DNA from: Meridianimarinicoccus aquatilis
Lineage (GTDB): Bacteria > Pseudomonadota > Alphaproteobacteria > Rhodobacterales > Rhodobacteraceae
Direction: 5' to 3'
Assembly: GCF_004358675.1 (NCBI RefSeq)
Contig: NZ_SMZO01000008.1
Span: forward strand, 74,074-109,741
Length of the DNA stretch: 35,668 nucleotides
The notes beneath the pieces were generated by a model. It was not told the DNA's origin. It searched no databases and saw only the letters and a program-made list of their open reading frames with translations. A program made the position numbers and the translations under genes. Shown here piece by piece: positions 28,148-35,668 of the stretch (position 1 is the first letter of the stretch; each line of letters begins with the position of its first letter).

Positions 28148-28870
28148 ATGAAAACCATCTTCACACTTCAACGCTTAGGCGGATTGTCCGCACTTGTGTG
28201 CGGCGCAACTTACTTGATCGGCTTTGCGTTCTTGATCACGCACTTGGCCCCCATGGGATACGGCACAGCCGATATCGACACACGTGCCGTGGTTGCGTTC
28301 AGCGCCGCTTCCCCCAGCATATTCATCGCTTGGAACACTGCGATTTATATAATCAACGCACTGGCTCTTGCGGTGCTGGTTGCAGCGCTGGCGCAGCGTT
28401 TGTCCTGCGCCCCGCCGAGCTGTGCCGCTGTCACCAAAGGAATTGGTTTCATCTGGGCTGGACTCCTTCTGGCTGCCGGAATGATTGCCAATGTAGCGGT
28501 GGAGCAAGCCGGGGAACTTTACCGCACCGACCCTGAGGCTGCCGCAACTCTTTGGCACATCTTGCATTCCGTCGAACTTGGCCTTGGCGGCGGCAACGAG
28601 ATTGTGGGCGGCGTCTGGATTGCTTGCGTCAGCAGTGCCGGTTGGATCCGGCGTTGCTTGGGGAAACGTACCGCCTGCTTAGGCGCGTTGACCGGTGCAA
28701 GCGGGATACTGACCCTGATCCCGATGATTGGCGACGCGGCTGGAGCTGTCTTTGGACTTGGCGCAATCGCTTGGTTTATCGCGATTGGTGTCGCACTCGT
28801 GTTCAGACACGAAGCACCCACGCCACAAGCATCCATGGCAGTCCATACTGCACAAGGATCAAAGCCATGA
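28148..28870 (+). CDS. DUF4386-like membrane protein
   Basis: 240 residues, strongly hydrophobic, with about six membrane helices. The first (LGGLSALVCGATYLIGFAFLI), an IYIINALALAVLVAALAQRL helix, and later GFIWAGLLLAAGMIANV and IAWFIAIGVALVF fit the DUF4386 pattern. The function of that family is unknown. AAGG lies six bases before the ATG. It overlaps the next gene by ATGA, so the serine hydrolase is probably translated from the same message. Confidence 0.65.
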   Translation: MKTIFTLQRLGGLSALVCGATYLIGFAFLITHLAPMGYGTADIDTRAVVAFSAASPSIFIAWNTAIYIINALALAVLVAALAQRLSCAPPSCAAVTKGIGFIWAGLLLAAGMIANVAVEQAGELYRTDPEAAATLWHILHSVELGLGGGNEIVGGVWIACVSSAGWIRRCLGKRTACLGALTGASGILTLIPMIGDAAGAVFGLGAIAWFIAIGVALVFRHEAPTPQASMAVHTAQGSKP

Positions 28871-29898
28871 CACTGAATGGAGACTTGCAAAGGCTGATCG
28901 ATACTGAATGCGCGAAGGCGAACACCCACAACGTGATCCTGCGCATTGAGTCCGGCAATGGTCAGGTTCGGTTCAAAGGCAGCGCCGCGGCTGCCAGGCC
29001 CGAGGCGCCTTTCGCGATCGCGAGCATTTCCAAGATGTTTACCGCGACACTGATCCTGCAACTGGCGGAAGAGGGGCAGATTGACCTGAACCAGACCGTG
29101 CAGAGCCTTCTGCGCACTGTCGATCTGTCCGCTCTGCATGTCGTGAAAGGTGTCGACTACGGGCCAAGTCTTTCCGTTCGACAGTTGATCCACCAGACCT
29201 CCGGACTGGCCGATTACTACGCCAGCAATCTGTCAGCGGATTTGAAACAGAACATTGATCGCAGCTTTGGCCTGCACGATGTATTGCAGATGACGCGGGC
29301 GCTCCCGCCACAAGCCGCGCCCGATAGCGGCAGGTCCTACTACTCCGATACCAATTACCAACTGCTTGGTGCGGTAATCGAGGCGGTCACAAGCCAAACC
29401 TTTGACCAAGCAGTACAAAGCCGTATCTGTGAGCCGCTCGGGCTAAGGGAAACTGCCGTATTGAACGACGACGACGCGGGGCTTCCGATTTACTACAAAT
29501 CCCAAAGCCTGAATGTTCCACGCACCCTAGCCAGCATGGGGCCTGACGGAGGCATCTTGTCAACCATGGATGACCTGCTGACTTTCTTGCGTGCGTTCAT
29601 TCAAGGCCAGCTTTTCAACCCCGAGAATGCCGCACAGATCCGCCAGTGGAACCGGCTTTTTTTCCCGTTTCAGTACGGATACGGGGTGATGCGGATCAAA
29701 TTGCCGCGCTGGATGACCCTGTTTCGCGCCACGCCAGAGTTGATCGGCCATTCCGGGGCCAGCGGCTCCTTTGCGTTTCATGCGCCGGGGCCGGACATCT
29801 ATTTGATTGGTACATTCAACCAAACTGACGCGCCGCAGCGCCCCATCAGTTTCATGCTGAAAGCACTGCGTATCATCGAAAGACATGGGATTTCTTAA
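28867..29898 (+). CDS. Serine hydrolase of the beta-lactamase/class C family
   Basis: 343 residues from the ATG overlapping the preceding stop. Reading the frame further upstream only runs through the neighbouring gene. The SxxK nucleophile motif is SISK (Ser53-Lys56), the tyrosine motif YSDTN is at 159-163 and the third motif HSGASG begins at 295. QLIHQTSGL and PLGLRET are typical landmarks of this family. There is no signal peptide, so it probably acts in the cytoplasm, on esters or peptides rather than on antibiotics. The link to the SDR and membrane proteins may reflect a shared lipid or small-molecule pathway, which is inference. Confidence 0.85.
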   Translation: MTLNGDLQRLIDTECAKANTHNVILRIESGNGQVRFKGSAAAARPEAPFAIASISKMFTATLILQLAEEGQIDLNQTVQSLLRTVDLSALHVVKGVDYGPSLSVRQLIHQTSGLADYYASNLSADLKQNIDRSFGLHDVLQMTRALPPQAAPDSGRSYYSDTNYQLLGAVIEAVTSQTFDQAVQSRICEPLGLRETAVLNDDDAGLPIYYKSQSLNVPRTLASMGPDGGILSTMDDLLTFLRAFIQGQLFNPENAAQIRQWNRLFFPFQYGYGVMRIKLPRWMTLFRATPELIGHSGASGSFAFHAPGPDIYLIGTFNQTDAPQRPISFMLKALRIIERHGIS

Positions 29899-29906
29899 TG
29901 TTGAGT

Positions 29907-29947
29907 GCAGCAGTCAATGATTGCCCGTCGATCGGCGATTCTGCTGC
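29907..29947 (+). terminator. Possible hairpin after the serine hydrolase gene
   Basis: GCAGCAG and CTGCTGC are complementary seven-base arms enclosing 27 bases that include a small CCG/CGG pair. It lies eight bases after the stop. No T-run follows, so termination is uncertain. Confidence 0.35.
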
Positions 29948-30042
29948 GTTACTTTGCCAGCCGTGTGCACTTTGCACCAAAGAAACGCTGATTGAGAAAT
30001 GGCTGTCTGCATGGACGAAATGGCAGCATCTTGGAGGCCTTC

Positions 30043-31002
30043 GTGAGCCGAACTTATGAAGCAAAAGTACACCGGGAAAAGGTGACCCTAAGCGGCAGCC
30101 TTGTATTGAGTACGCCGAACCACAAATCGATTGCAGTCTTGATGCTCCATGGGAGTGGCCCGCTTGATCGCAATGCAAACATGGAGGGTCAAAACCTTCA
30201 TATTTTCAATGTAATCGCTGATGCTCTGGAACGCGTCGGCATCAACAGTTATCGATATGACAAGCGTGGCTGCGGTGATAGCAGCGGAGATTATAATACC
30301 GCGAGTTTTTCGGATCTGATCGACGATGCCTGTGCCGCCGTCGACATGCTTGCATCCGTTCCCTGCATCGAAGGAATTGTCTTGTTGGGGCACAGCGAAG
30401 GTACGATAATCGCCCCAGTCGTCGCGCACTTGAAACCAAAGGTCATCGGTCTCGTGCTTCTTTGCCCTACGATACAGCCGGTCGAAGACACATTGATGCG
30501 GCAGGCGGACAACATGGCGGAGCGGGTGGCAACGACACCCGGCATACGTGGCGCAATGGCCCGGTTTTCAGCCTGCATCAGAGGCGGCATTCCTAGAAGA
30601 CAGAGAAAACTCATCGACCGGATCAAAGCGTCAGAAAGCGACACGTTCACAGCTATGGGGCAGCACATTCCGTCAAAAATGCTTCGGGAACTTTTTGCCC
30701 ATGATCCTAAGTCCTGGATTGCGAAAGTTCAGGTGCCCGTGCTCGCAATCGCCGGCGCGAACGACATCCAATGTCTACCAAGTGACGCCAAATCGATTGA
30801 GAACATGGCGCAGGGGCCAGTTGAGACGCACTGCCTTAGAGGTTTGACGCATATATTGCGTGCCGACGATGCGCCCGCGTCATTTGATCGATATGATGAG
30901 CTTATGACAAAAGAACTCGATCCGCGCATCTCGCAGCTTTGCATCAAATGGATTTTGCTGCACTATTTTCACCGACGGCCACGCAAAGTTTCGCCAAGCT
31001 AG
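30043..31002 (+). CDS. Alpha/beta hydrolase
   Basis: 319 residues from the GTG at 30043, chosen because GGAGG lies five bases upstream; a TTG 17 codons earlier has no ribosome site. The oxyanion-hole region is LHGSGPLDRN (35-44), the nucleophile elbow GHSEG (Ser118), the acid in AGANDIQ (Asp241) and the histidine in LTHIL (His270), giving a complete triad. An Arg/Lys-rich cap region (RGGIPRRQRKL) lies between elbow and acid. No signal peptide. It resembles cytoplasmic esterase/peptidase-type hydrolases. The substrate is unknown, and it seems to be a single-gene unit between two gaps. Confidence 0.85.
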   Translation: MSRTYEAKVHREKVTLSGSLVLSTPNHKSIAVLMLHGSGPLDRNANMEGQNLHIFNVIADALERVGINSYRYDKRGCGDSSGDYNTASFSDLIDDACAAVDMLASVPCIEGIVLLGHSEGTIIAPVVAHLKPKVIGLVLLCPTIQPVEDTLMRQADNMAERVATTPGIRGAMARFSACIRGGIPRRQRKLIDRIKASESDTFTAMGQHIPSKMLRELFAHDPKSWIAKVQVPVLAIAGANDIQCLPSDAKSIENMAQGPVETHCLRGLTHILRADDAPASFDRYDELMTKELDPRISQLCIKWILLHYFHRRPRKVSPS

Positions 31003-31205
31003 AATTCTTCATGGTCGGGTGTCCGTGTTCAGGTCTGCCCTATGCCGGAAAATAATGCGGCGGAGCACAAACTGGCCCCTTATCTTCGCGGCCTTGGTCT
31101 GCCGCCTTGCATGTCGCGCCGACGCGCGGGCGGTCTGAGATTACAAGCAGGCACTCGTTTGCAAGTATTAATAGGTTGCCGACGACACCCATTGATGTAG
31201 CTAAT

Positions 31206-31235
31206 TAGATGTTGATTGATATGATCAATCATCTA
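31206..31235. promoter_or_regulatory. Compound palindrome upstream of the DUF3604-like operon
   Basis: TGATTGATATGATCAATCA (31213-31231) has perfect eight-base arms around ATG. A second inverted pair, TAGATG/CATCTA, brackets it at 31206-31211 and 31230-31235. The inner part carries TTGAT and ATCAA three bases apart, one less than an FNR site. It ends 25 bases before the first ATG, so it probably binds a dimeric regulator controlling the operon. The 258-base gap (31003-31260) otherwise shows no gene. Confidence 0.5.
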
Positions 31236-31260
31236 GGCATTACCCTCCGGGGGAAAATCG

Positions 31261-31881
31261 ATGATGACATCACGATCCTTGTATGTGTCGGTTGCTGCTC
31301 TGCTGTGTGCAAGCACAGCGTTGCCTCAGGAAATCAGCACTGCCTTCGGCACGGATTTTGCGGTTTCACCGGACGAATTGCCGTCAACGGGTGACCAGTG
31401 CTGGGCTTTCGTCGGGCACAACTCTCAGAACCGGGTGATCTGGGGCGATAGCCATCTTCACCCTTCCTACTTCTGGGAGGCGGGGCTTGTGGGAGACTGG
31501 ATATCTCTCATTGAGGGCACAAACATCCACCGTTTCGTCGCCTATCGAGACGGCGTTAACAAGACGTCGATGAGCGATCCCTTCACGACAGAGGGTACCT
31601 TTGGGTCGTGCAGCCCCGGCAGCCTATGGAAATGGATGGCGAATTCCCAAGACGTGAGGCGCGGCGACGTTCTCGCCATTGCGCAAGACGGGAACCTCTC
31701 CAAAGACATCTTGTTTCCTGAGACTGCGCAGCCAGCCTTCCATCACGCGCGGGTGATCGATATCCCGACCTCGCGCTGGACGGCCCATGGCGCCTTTCGA
31801 ATAGGTGCCCAAGGCCACGCGGAAAGCTGGATGGAGCCACAGGGACGCGCCTATACCTCTCTCATCTGGTATACGCTTTGA
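31261..31881 (+). CDS. Shortened DUF3604-like secreted protein
   Basis: 206 residues, with a signal-peptide-like N-terminus (MMTSRSLYVSVAALLCAST). WGDSHLHPSYFWEAG (61-75) matches the metal-site motif at the start of DUF3604 proteins. EGTNIHRFVAYRDG (85-98) and LAIAQDGNLS (138-147) match segments that normally lie further inside the protein, and RVIDIPTSRW (164-173) with IWYTL at the end matches the normal C-terminus. Full-length family members are about 600 residues, so two in-frame pieces seem missing, around residues 78 and 154. It may be a degraded but open remnant or a compact version. GGGGGA precedes the ATG at the usual distance. The identity rests on recall of family motifs, not on alignment. 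Confidence 0.7.
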   Translation: MMTSRSLYVSVAALLCASTALPQEISTAFGTDFAVSPDELPSTGDQCWAFVGHNSQNRVIWGDSHLHPSYFWEAGLVGDWISLIEGTNIHRFVAYRDGVNKTSMSDPFTTEGTFGSCSPGSLWKWMANSQDVRRGDVLAIAQDGNLSKDILFPETAQPAFHHARVIDIPTSRWTAHGAFRIGAQGHAESWMEPQGRAYTSLIWYTL

Positions 31882-32954
31882 ACCGGGGGCAGCGTATCGG
31901 GCTCATCGCGCTTCTCGCCTTTGGGAACGCGCAGATCGCTCTCGCCTGTGGCGTCTGCGTCGAGAAACCCGAAGAGACGGTCTCTGATCGTCTCTTGGCC
32001 GCGGACGCGGTTGTCATCGCACGAGAAGATCGCGACAATCCCTACAGCTTTGCACCTGTCATGTTCCTGTTGGGTGCGTCGAATGACGTTCCCATCCCTT
32101 TCCTGGTCGACAGCATCACAAAAAGACGGTTGGACAGGAACCCAGCGGATGGCGTTTTGATGCTGCGTGAAGGGAACGCGTGGTCGCGCGCTGGCTATGC
32201 AAACGCAGCATGGCGAAGCGCGGCCGCAAAGATCCTCGCGCATGGTTCTGACTGGCAGATTGATCCGACAGCACGCTTCAGTTTCTTCGAAGCAATGCTG
32301 CATGGTCCTGATCGCTTTCTACGCGAACAAGCCATCGACGAACTCAGCCGTGCCTCATACGATCTGATAAGCGAGATGGCGCAACCAATAAACGGCGCAG
32401 TTGCGCGGCAAGCTTTAACCGACCGCAGCGAGATACCATGGCAATCGTTCTACATCCTTATGCTCGGCCTCAGCGACCGCAACGAAGATCGCGACCATGT
32501 GCGCGAGCGCATTGCCCGAGCTGCCCGCCTTAAAGGCGAAGCGCACCTGGATGCTTGGGCAACGGCACTGATTGAAGTTGACGGATCTGCAGGTGTGACA
32601 CGGTTGGTAAACACATGGCTTGAGGCGTCACACCAAAGCACAGAAGCCCTTAGAGACGTCATTGCAGCTTTGACCGTCCATGCGAAATACGGGGACCCAA
32701 GCTTGAAGGCCGGGATCCTGGCTGCCCTTGCCCGCCTACCGCAACAGCGCCCCGAAGTCGTCGGTTCGGTCGCGGTGGCTTTTGGCGAAATTGGGGATTT
32801 TTCTCGGGCTGAGGTGATCAGCAGCGCCATGTCGCGTTTGCCAGCCAAAGAAAAGCAGCGTATCGACGCAGCGGAGTTATTCGCAGCCGCAAGCTACTTG
32901 TACAGATCGCAAAACGCCGGGATCACGGCATTTGATCCACTTCAGGGAAATTAG
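31878..32954 (+). CDS. Secreted helical-repeat protein with CxxC N-terminus
   Basis: 358 residues from a TTG that overlaps the previous stop (TTGA); the frame has no better start before the signal sequence. The signal peptide GLIALLAFGNAQIALA ends before CGVC, leaving two cysteines (24 and 27) near the mature N-terminus. The lipobox is imperfect because position -3 is Ala. From about residue 100 it is almost all helix, with repeats that resemble HEAT/Armadillo pairs (ILAALARLPQQRPEVVGSVA is one example). A scaffold or binding role is plausible; no enzyme motif is seen. HupE begins two bases after its stop. Confidence 0.6.
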   Translation: MNRGQRIGLIALLAFGNAQIALACGVCVEKPEETVSDRLLAADAVVIAREDRDNPYSFAPVMFLLGASNDVPIPFLVDSITKRRLDRNPADGVLMLREGNAWSRAGYANAAWRSAAAKILAHGSDWQIDPTARFSFFEAMLHGPDRFLREQAIDELSRASYDLISEMAQPINGAVARQALTDRSEIPWQSFYILMLGLSDRNEDRDHVRERIARAARLKGEAHLDAWATALIEVDGSAGVTRLVNTWLEASHQSTEALRDVIAALTVHAKYGDPSLKAGILAALARLPQQRPEVVGSVAVAFGEIGDFSRAEVISSAMSRLPAKEKQRIDAAELFAAASYLYRSQNAGITAFDPLQGN

Positions 32955-32956
32955 AA

Positions 32957-33544
32957 ATGAAACAGTTGCAGTTTTCAGCCTTTACGGTGGCAGCACTTCT
33001 GGCGGCCGGGGTAGCTCAGGCACATACCGGCGAAGGTGTCACTGGCGGGCTTGCCAGCGGCTTCCTGCACCCACTCTTCGGATGGGACCACGTTGTTGCC
33101 ATGGTTGCCGTTGGGCTTTGGGGGGCTGTCTTGGGGCGACCAGCGCTTTGGTTGTTGCCAGTCGTTTTCCCGATGGTGATGGCATTTGGTGGCGCACTTG
33201 GTGTCGCCGGCGTACCACTACCGGCCGTCGAAGTCGGGATTGCCCTGTCGGGCGTCGTGCTCGGCCTGCTCGTTGCGCTGGCCGTGCCAGCACCGCTTTG
33301 GGTCGCAGCCGTCATCGTTGGGGTCTTTGCGATTTTCCACGGCCATGCCCACGGCACCGAATTGCCGACAGCCGCCGATCCGATCGCCTATGCGGTGGGC
33401 TTCGTTGTTGCTACGGGCTTGCTGCATCTCGCAGGCATCGCCATCGGACTGCTTTGGGATCGTCCTTGGGGCACATGGGCGGTGCGGGCTGCAGGTGCAG
33501 TCGTCGCCCTTGTCGGCGCGGCCTTCCTGACCGGGGTCGCCTGA
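32957..33544 (+). CDS. HupE/UreJ-family permease
   Basis: 195 residues, signal peptide (MKQLQFSAFTVAALLAAGVAQA), then about six membrane helices. Family histidine motifs are complete: HPLFGWDH (38-45), FHGHAHG (127-133) and GLLHLAG (154-160). HupE/UreJ proteins are secondary carriers for nickel or cobalt, classically found beside NiFe hydrogenase or urease genes. None is present here, so the metal is inferred. The ATG follows AATTAGAA, a weak site, and close coupling to the preceding gene probably helps. Confidence 0.88.
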   Translation: MKQLQFSAFTVAALLAAGVAQAHTGEGVTGGLASGFLHPLFGWDHVVAMVAVGLWGAVLGRPALWLLPVVFPMVMAFGGALGVAGVPLPAVEVGIALSGVVLGLLVALAVPAPLWVAAVIVGVFAIFHGHAHGTELPTAADPIAYAVGFVVATGLLHLAGIAIGLLWDRPWGTWAVRAAGAVVALVGAAFLTGVA

Positions 33545-33561
33545 TCCGTGGGAATGACACG

Positions 33562-34392
33562 ATGAACGCTGTTCTGCGCGAACCTCTGGTCCATTTCTTC
33601 ATGCTCGGGGCGGCGGTGTTCGCCCTGTTTGCCCTGTTTGACGACACCCCGCCACCCGTGGCTGCCGAGGTCATCACCGTGACCGAAGACGACGCTCGCA
33701 GGCTCGCCGGCGCGTTCGAGGCGACATGGCGGCGCTCGCCAAACCCCACCGAGCTGAACCACCTTATCGACAGTTTCGTGCGCGAGGAAGTTTACGTGCG
33801 CGAGGCGCTGGCCCTTGGGCTCGACCGCGGCGACGCGGTGATCCGCAGCCGCCTCCAGATGAAGATGGAATTCCTGACCGAGAGCGGCGCCGGGGCAATC
33901 ACGCCTGATGACGCCACGCTCGAAGCTCACCTCGCGGCCTTTCCCGAACGCTTTGCGCAAGCGCCACTTGTTGGCTTCGAACAGGTCATGATCGATGATA
34001 CCATCGGAACCGAAGCGCTGATGGAAATTCGCGCACTGATGGATGCCGGAGGCATCCCCGATGGCGTTCGGCTGAACCTGTTGCCGCCCACCCTGCCCGC
34101 GGGCCCGCCGCGAGTGGTCGATGGCACCTTTGGCACAGGCTTCTTCGAGGCGCTGGCTACACTGCCAACGGGCAAATGGGCCGGGCCGGTCACTTCGTCC
34201 TTTGGCCGCCACCTTGTTCGGGTAACCGAGCGGCGCGACACGCGGCTTCCACCGCTCTCCGAAATCCGCGAGCGAGTCGAAAGCGACTGGCGCGCGGTGA
34301 TGTCGGTGCAATTGCGCGAAGAGCGCTACAAGGCCCTTGTCGCGCGCTACCTGATCGTCCGTCCGGATGATCCCGAGGGACTCCGGCAATGA
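33562..34392 (+). CDS. Membrane-anchored peptidyl-prolyl isomerase (parvulin/PpiC type)
   Basis: 276 residues from the ATG at 33562; the frame continues upstream but only across HupE. REPLVHFFMLGAAVFALFALF (about 6-26) is an uncleaved N-terminal anchor, so the rest lies in the periplasm. Residues about 30-125 form a helical SurA-like chaperone part (NHLIDSFVREEVYVREALALG). Residues about 130-245 form the rotamase domain with FGTGFFEAL and, near the end, GRHLVRV, the usual last strand. Such anchored isomerases are often coded beside HupE/UreJ genes. It probably helps fold exported domains of its neighbours. Its TGA overlaps the next ATG (ATGA). Confidence 0.85.
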   Translation: MNAVLREPLVHFFMLGAAVFALFALFDDTPPPVAAEVITVTEDDARRLAGAFEATWRRSPNPTELNHLIDSFVREEVYVREALALGLDRGDAVIRSRLQMKMEFLTESGAGAITPDDATLEAHLAAFPERFAQAPLVGFEQVMIDDTIGTEALMEIRALMDAGGIPDGVRLNLLPPTLPAGPPRVVDGTFGTGFFEALATLPTGKWAGPVTSSFGRHLVRVTERRDTRLPPLSEIRERVESDWRAVMSVQLREERYKALVARYLIVRPDDPEGLRQ

Positions 34393-35408
34393 TCCGGCTC
34401 TTGGCCCTGATCGCGCTGTGTCTGTCATTGCTTGCGCCCGCGACGGCCAATGCCCATGCGCTCGAGCCGGGCTTTTTGGAAATTCAACCGCTCGACGTCG
34501 ACGAATGGCGCATCACCTGGCGCAAACCGCAGGTGAATGGGGCGCCTATGAAAATCGACGCCGTGCTACCCGAGGTCTGTACACCGCGGCGCGGGCCAGC
34601 ACCCGTATTTGACGGGCGCGCCTTTTTGACCAACTGGATTGCCAAGTGCGAGAACGGTTTGCCCGGCGGCGAGATCCAGATTGATGGGCTGGATCAGACG
34701 CAAACAGATGTTCTGGTCCGCTACGCGCTCGCGCCCGGCGAGACGCCGCAAGCCGTACGCCTGACCGCAGCCGCACCGGCCTTTACTGTGCCACTCAAGG
34801 CGGGGCCACTTGGGATCGCGGCAGGCTATTTTTCACTTGGCGTTGATCACATCCTGAAGGGTATCGACCATTTGCTCTTTGTGTTGATGCTGATCGTGCT
34901 GATCCGGGCGTGGCGGCCCCTGCTGACCGCTGTTACGTCGTTCACGGTCGCACACTCGCTATCGCTCGCTGCCGCAAGCTTGGGCTGGATCGTTGTGCCT
35001 GCGCCCCCGGTCGAGGCCATCGTGGCGCTTTCGATTGCCTTCCTCGCAGCCGAACTTCTGCACGAGCACGGCGACCAGCCACGCCTGTCAGAACGCTATC
35101 CATGGGCCGTCGCCTTCGCCTTCGGCCTGCTGCATGGGTTGGGCTTCGCGCGTGCGTTGCTTGAGGTCGGCCTCCCCGAGGGCGACGTTCCCCTTGCCCT
35201 GCTGGCGTTCAACCTCGGCGTGGAGGCTGGACAAATTGTCTTCATCGTTCTGGCTCTGGCACTTGGCGCCGCATTCAGTCGGCTCTATCCCAGCCTCGCA
35301 AAGGGCCTGACGGCACCTGGAACCAAAGGCCTTCGGGCTGTGTCCTATTGCGTCGGAACACTTGCCGCCTTCTGGGTGATCGAGCGCGTCGCAGGCTTCG
35401 TCACATGA
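34389..35408 (+). CDS. HupE/UreJ-like protein with periplasmic N-terminal domain
   Basis: 339 residues, signal peptide MIRLLALIALCLSLLAPATANA, then a ~110-residue beta-rich periplasmic domain with two cysteines (64 and 87). About seven membrane helices follow from residue 140. Conserved motifs are GVDHILKGIDHLLFVL (151-166), SFTVAHSLSLA (184-194), LLHEHGD, FGLLHGLGFA and FNLGVEAGQ. This is the longer, second type of HupE/UreJ-like protein. The histidine/aspartate motifs in the membrane suggest metal transport. It overlaps both neighbours by four bases. Confidence 0.85.
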   Translation: MIRLLALIALCLSLLAPATANAHALEPGFLEIQPLDVDEWRITWRKPQVNGAPMKIDAVLPEVCTPRRGPAPVFDGRAFLTNWIAKCENGLPGGEIQIDGLDQTQTDVLVRYALAPGETPQAVRLTAAAPAFTVPLKAGPLGIAAGYFSLGVDHILKGIDHLLFVLMLIVLIRAWRPLLTAVTSFTVAHSLSLAAASLGWIVVPAPPVEAIVALSIAFLAAELLHEHGDQPRLSERYPWAVAFAFGLLHGLGFARALLEVGLPEGDVPLALLAFNLGVEAGQIVFIVLALALGAAFSRLYPSLAKGLTAPGTKGLRAVSYCVGTLAAFWVIERVAGFVT

Positions 35409-35668
35409 GGGGACTGCGGTTTGCCATTCTCGCCGTTTTCGCGCCCGTCCCAGCCTTCGCACACGACGCTTTCGGCGACCTTGGGCCATTCTACGCGAGC
35501 CTTCTGCACCCTTTGGCTGATCCGCTGCAAGGTGTGTTGCTTCTCGGCACGGCGGCTTTTCTTGCTGGCCGTCCGCTATCCACCGTGAGACCGGCACTGC
35601 CCATCTTCCTTGCAGCGGCGGCACTCGGTTACGCCGCCATCGGCATGCGCCCGGATCTAGCCTTTTCA
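35405..35668 (+). CDS. Small HupE/UreJ-like membrane protein (cut by window end)
   Basis: 88 codons are visible from the ATG overlapping the preceding stop (ATGA). The signal peptide (MRGLRFAILAVFAPVPAFA) is followed by HDAFGDLGPFYASLLHPLADPLQ and hydrophobic helices (GVLLLGTAAFLAG). The HP pair and position in the operon suggest a third member of the HupE/UreJ-like group. The C-terminus is missing. Confidence 0.7.
   Translation, partial: MRGLRFAILAVFAPVPAFAHDAFGDLGPFYASLLHPLADPLQGVLLLGTAAFLAGRPLSTVRPALPIFLAAAALGYAAIGMRPDLAFS

Noticed and set aside
28552-28866. Long N-terminal extension of the serine hydrolase frame
   Set aside because: It is a shadow of the DUF4386-like gene; the ATG at 28867 overlaps that gene's stop in the usual way.
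32932-33561. Long N-terminal extension of the prolyl isomerase frame
   Set aside because: It runs across the HupE gene in another frame and reads as Arg/Cys-rich shadow; the anchor helix begins right after the ATG at 33562.

Overview
The window looks like a chromosomal segment of a phototrophic alphaproteobacterium, most likely of the Rhodobacterales/roseobacter group. The evidence is high GC coding sequence, anaerobic bacteriochlorophyll genes bchE-bchJ, an alphaproteobacterial STAS-MlaE/MlaF/MlaD/PqiC-type lipid transport operon, and a GlxA-type regulator. All calls come from reading the sequence; no database search was run.

Layout. (1) 1-17554, minus strand: about half of the window is one open frame whose C-terminus lies beyond base 1, with more than 5,850 codons visible. 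From the N-terminus it reads as eight blocks of exactly seven ~50-residue 'GGFVVxW' repeats. About 190-residue cadherin-like linkers separate the blocks, and a cadherin-like domain, a PKD-like domain and a ~115-residue VCBS/tandem-95 array follow. The 8 x 7 arrangement suggests eight consecutive seven-bladed beta-propellers on a giant secreted or surface protein, the most striking structure here. (2) 17863-21932, minus: a tight four-gene MCE/Mla operon (STAS-permease, ATPase, MCE protein, lipoprotein). (3) 22163-24407, minus: bchE-bchJ, with an exact PpsR-type motif and a near-consensus FnrL-type box upstream, which fits repression and activation by oxygen status. (4) 24706-26981: a small secreted protein diverging from a GlxA-family regulator around a dyad operator candidate, then an outer-membrane beta-barrel protein. 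(5) 27284-31002, plus: an SDR-like protein, a membrane protein and a serine hydrolase in a coupled run, then a separate alpha/beta hydrolase. (6) 31261-35668, plus: one compact operon running off the window. It holds a DUF3604-like protein shortened by two apparent in-frame deletions, a secreted helical-repeat protein, a HupE/UreJ permease, a membrane-anchored parvulin-type prolyl isomerase, a second larger HupE/UreJ protein and the start of a third small membrane protein. A compound palindrome lies just upstream.

How they work together. bchE-bchJ give oxygen-independent ring closure and late processing of the bacteriochlorophyll precursor. The Mla/MCE set moves phospholipids across the periplasm. 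The last operon looks like a metal (Ni/Co) uptake module whose extracytoplasmic domains may be folded by the isomerase; this is inferred from family and context, because no hydrogenase or urease gene is in view.
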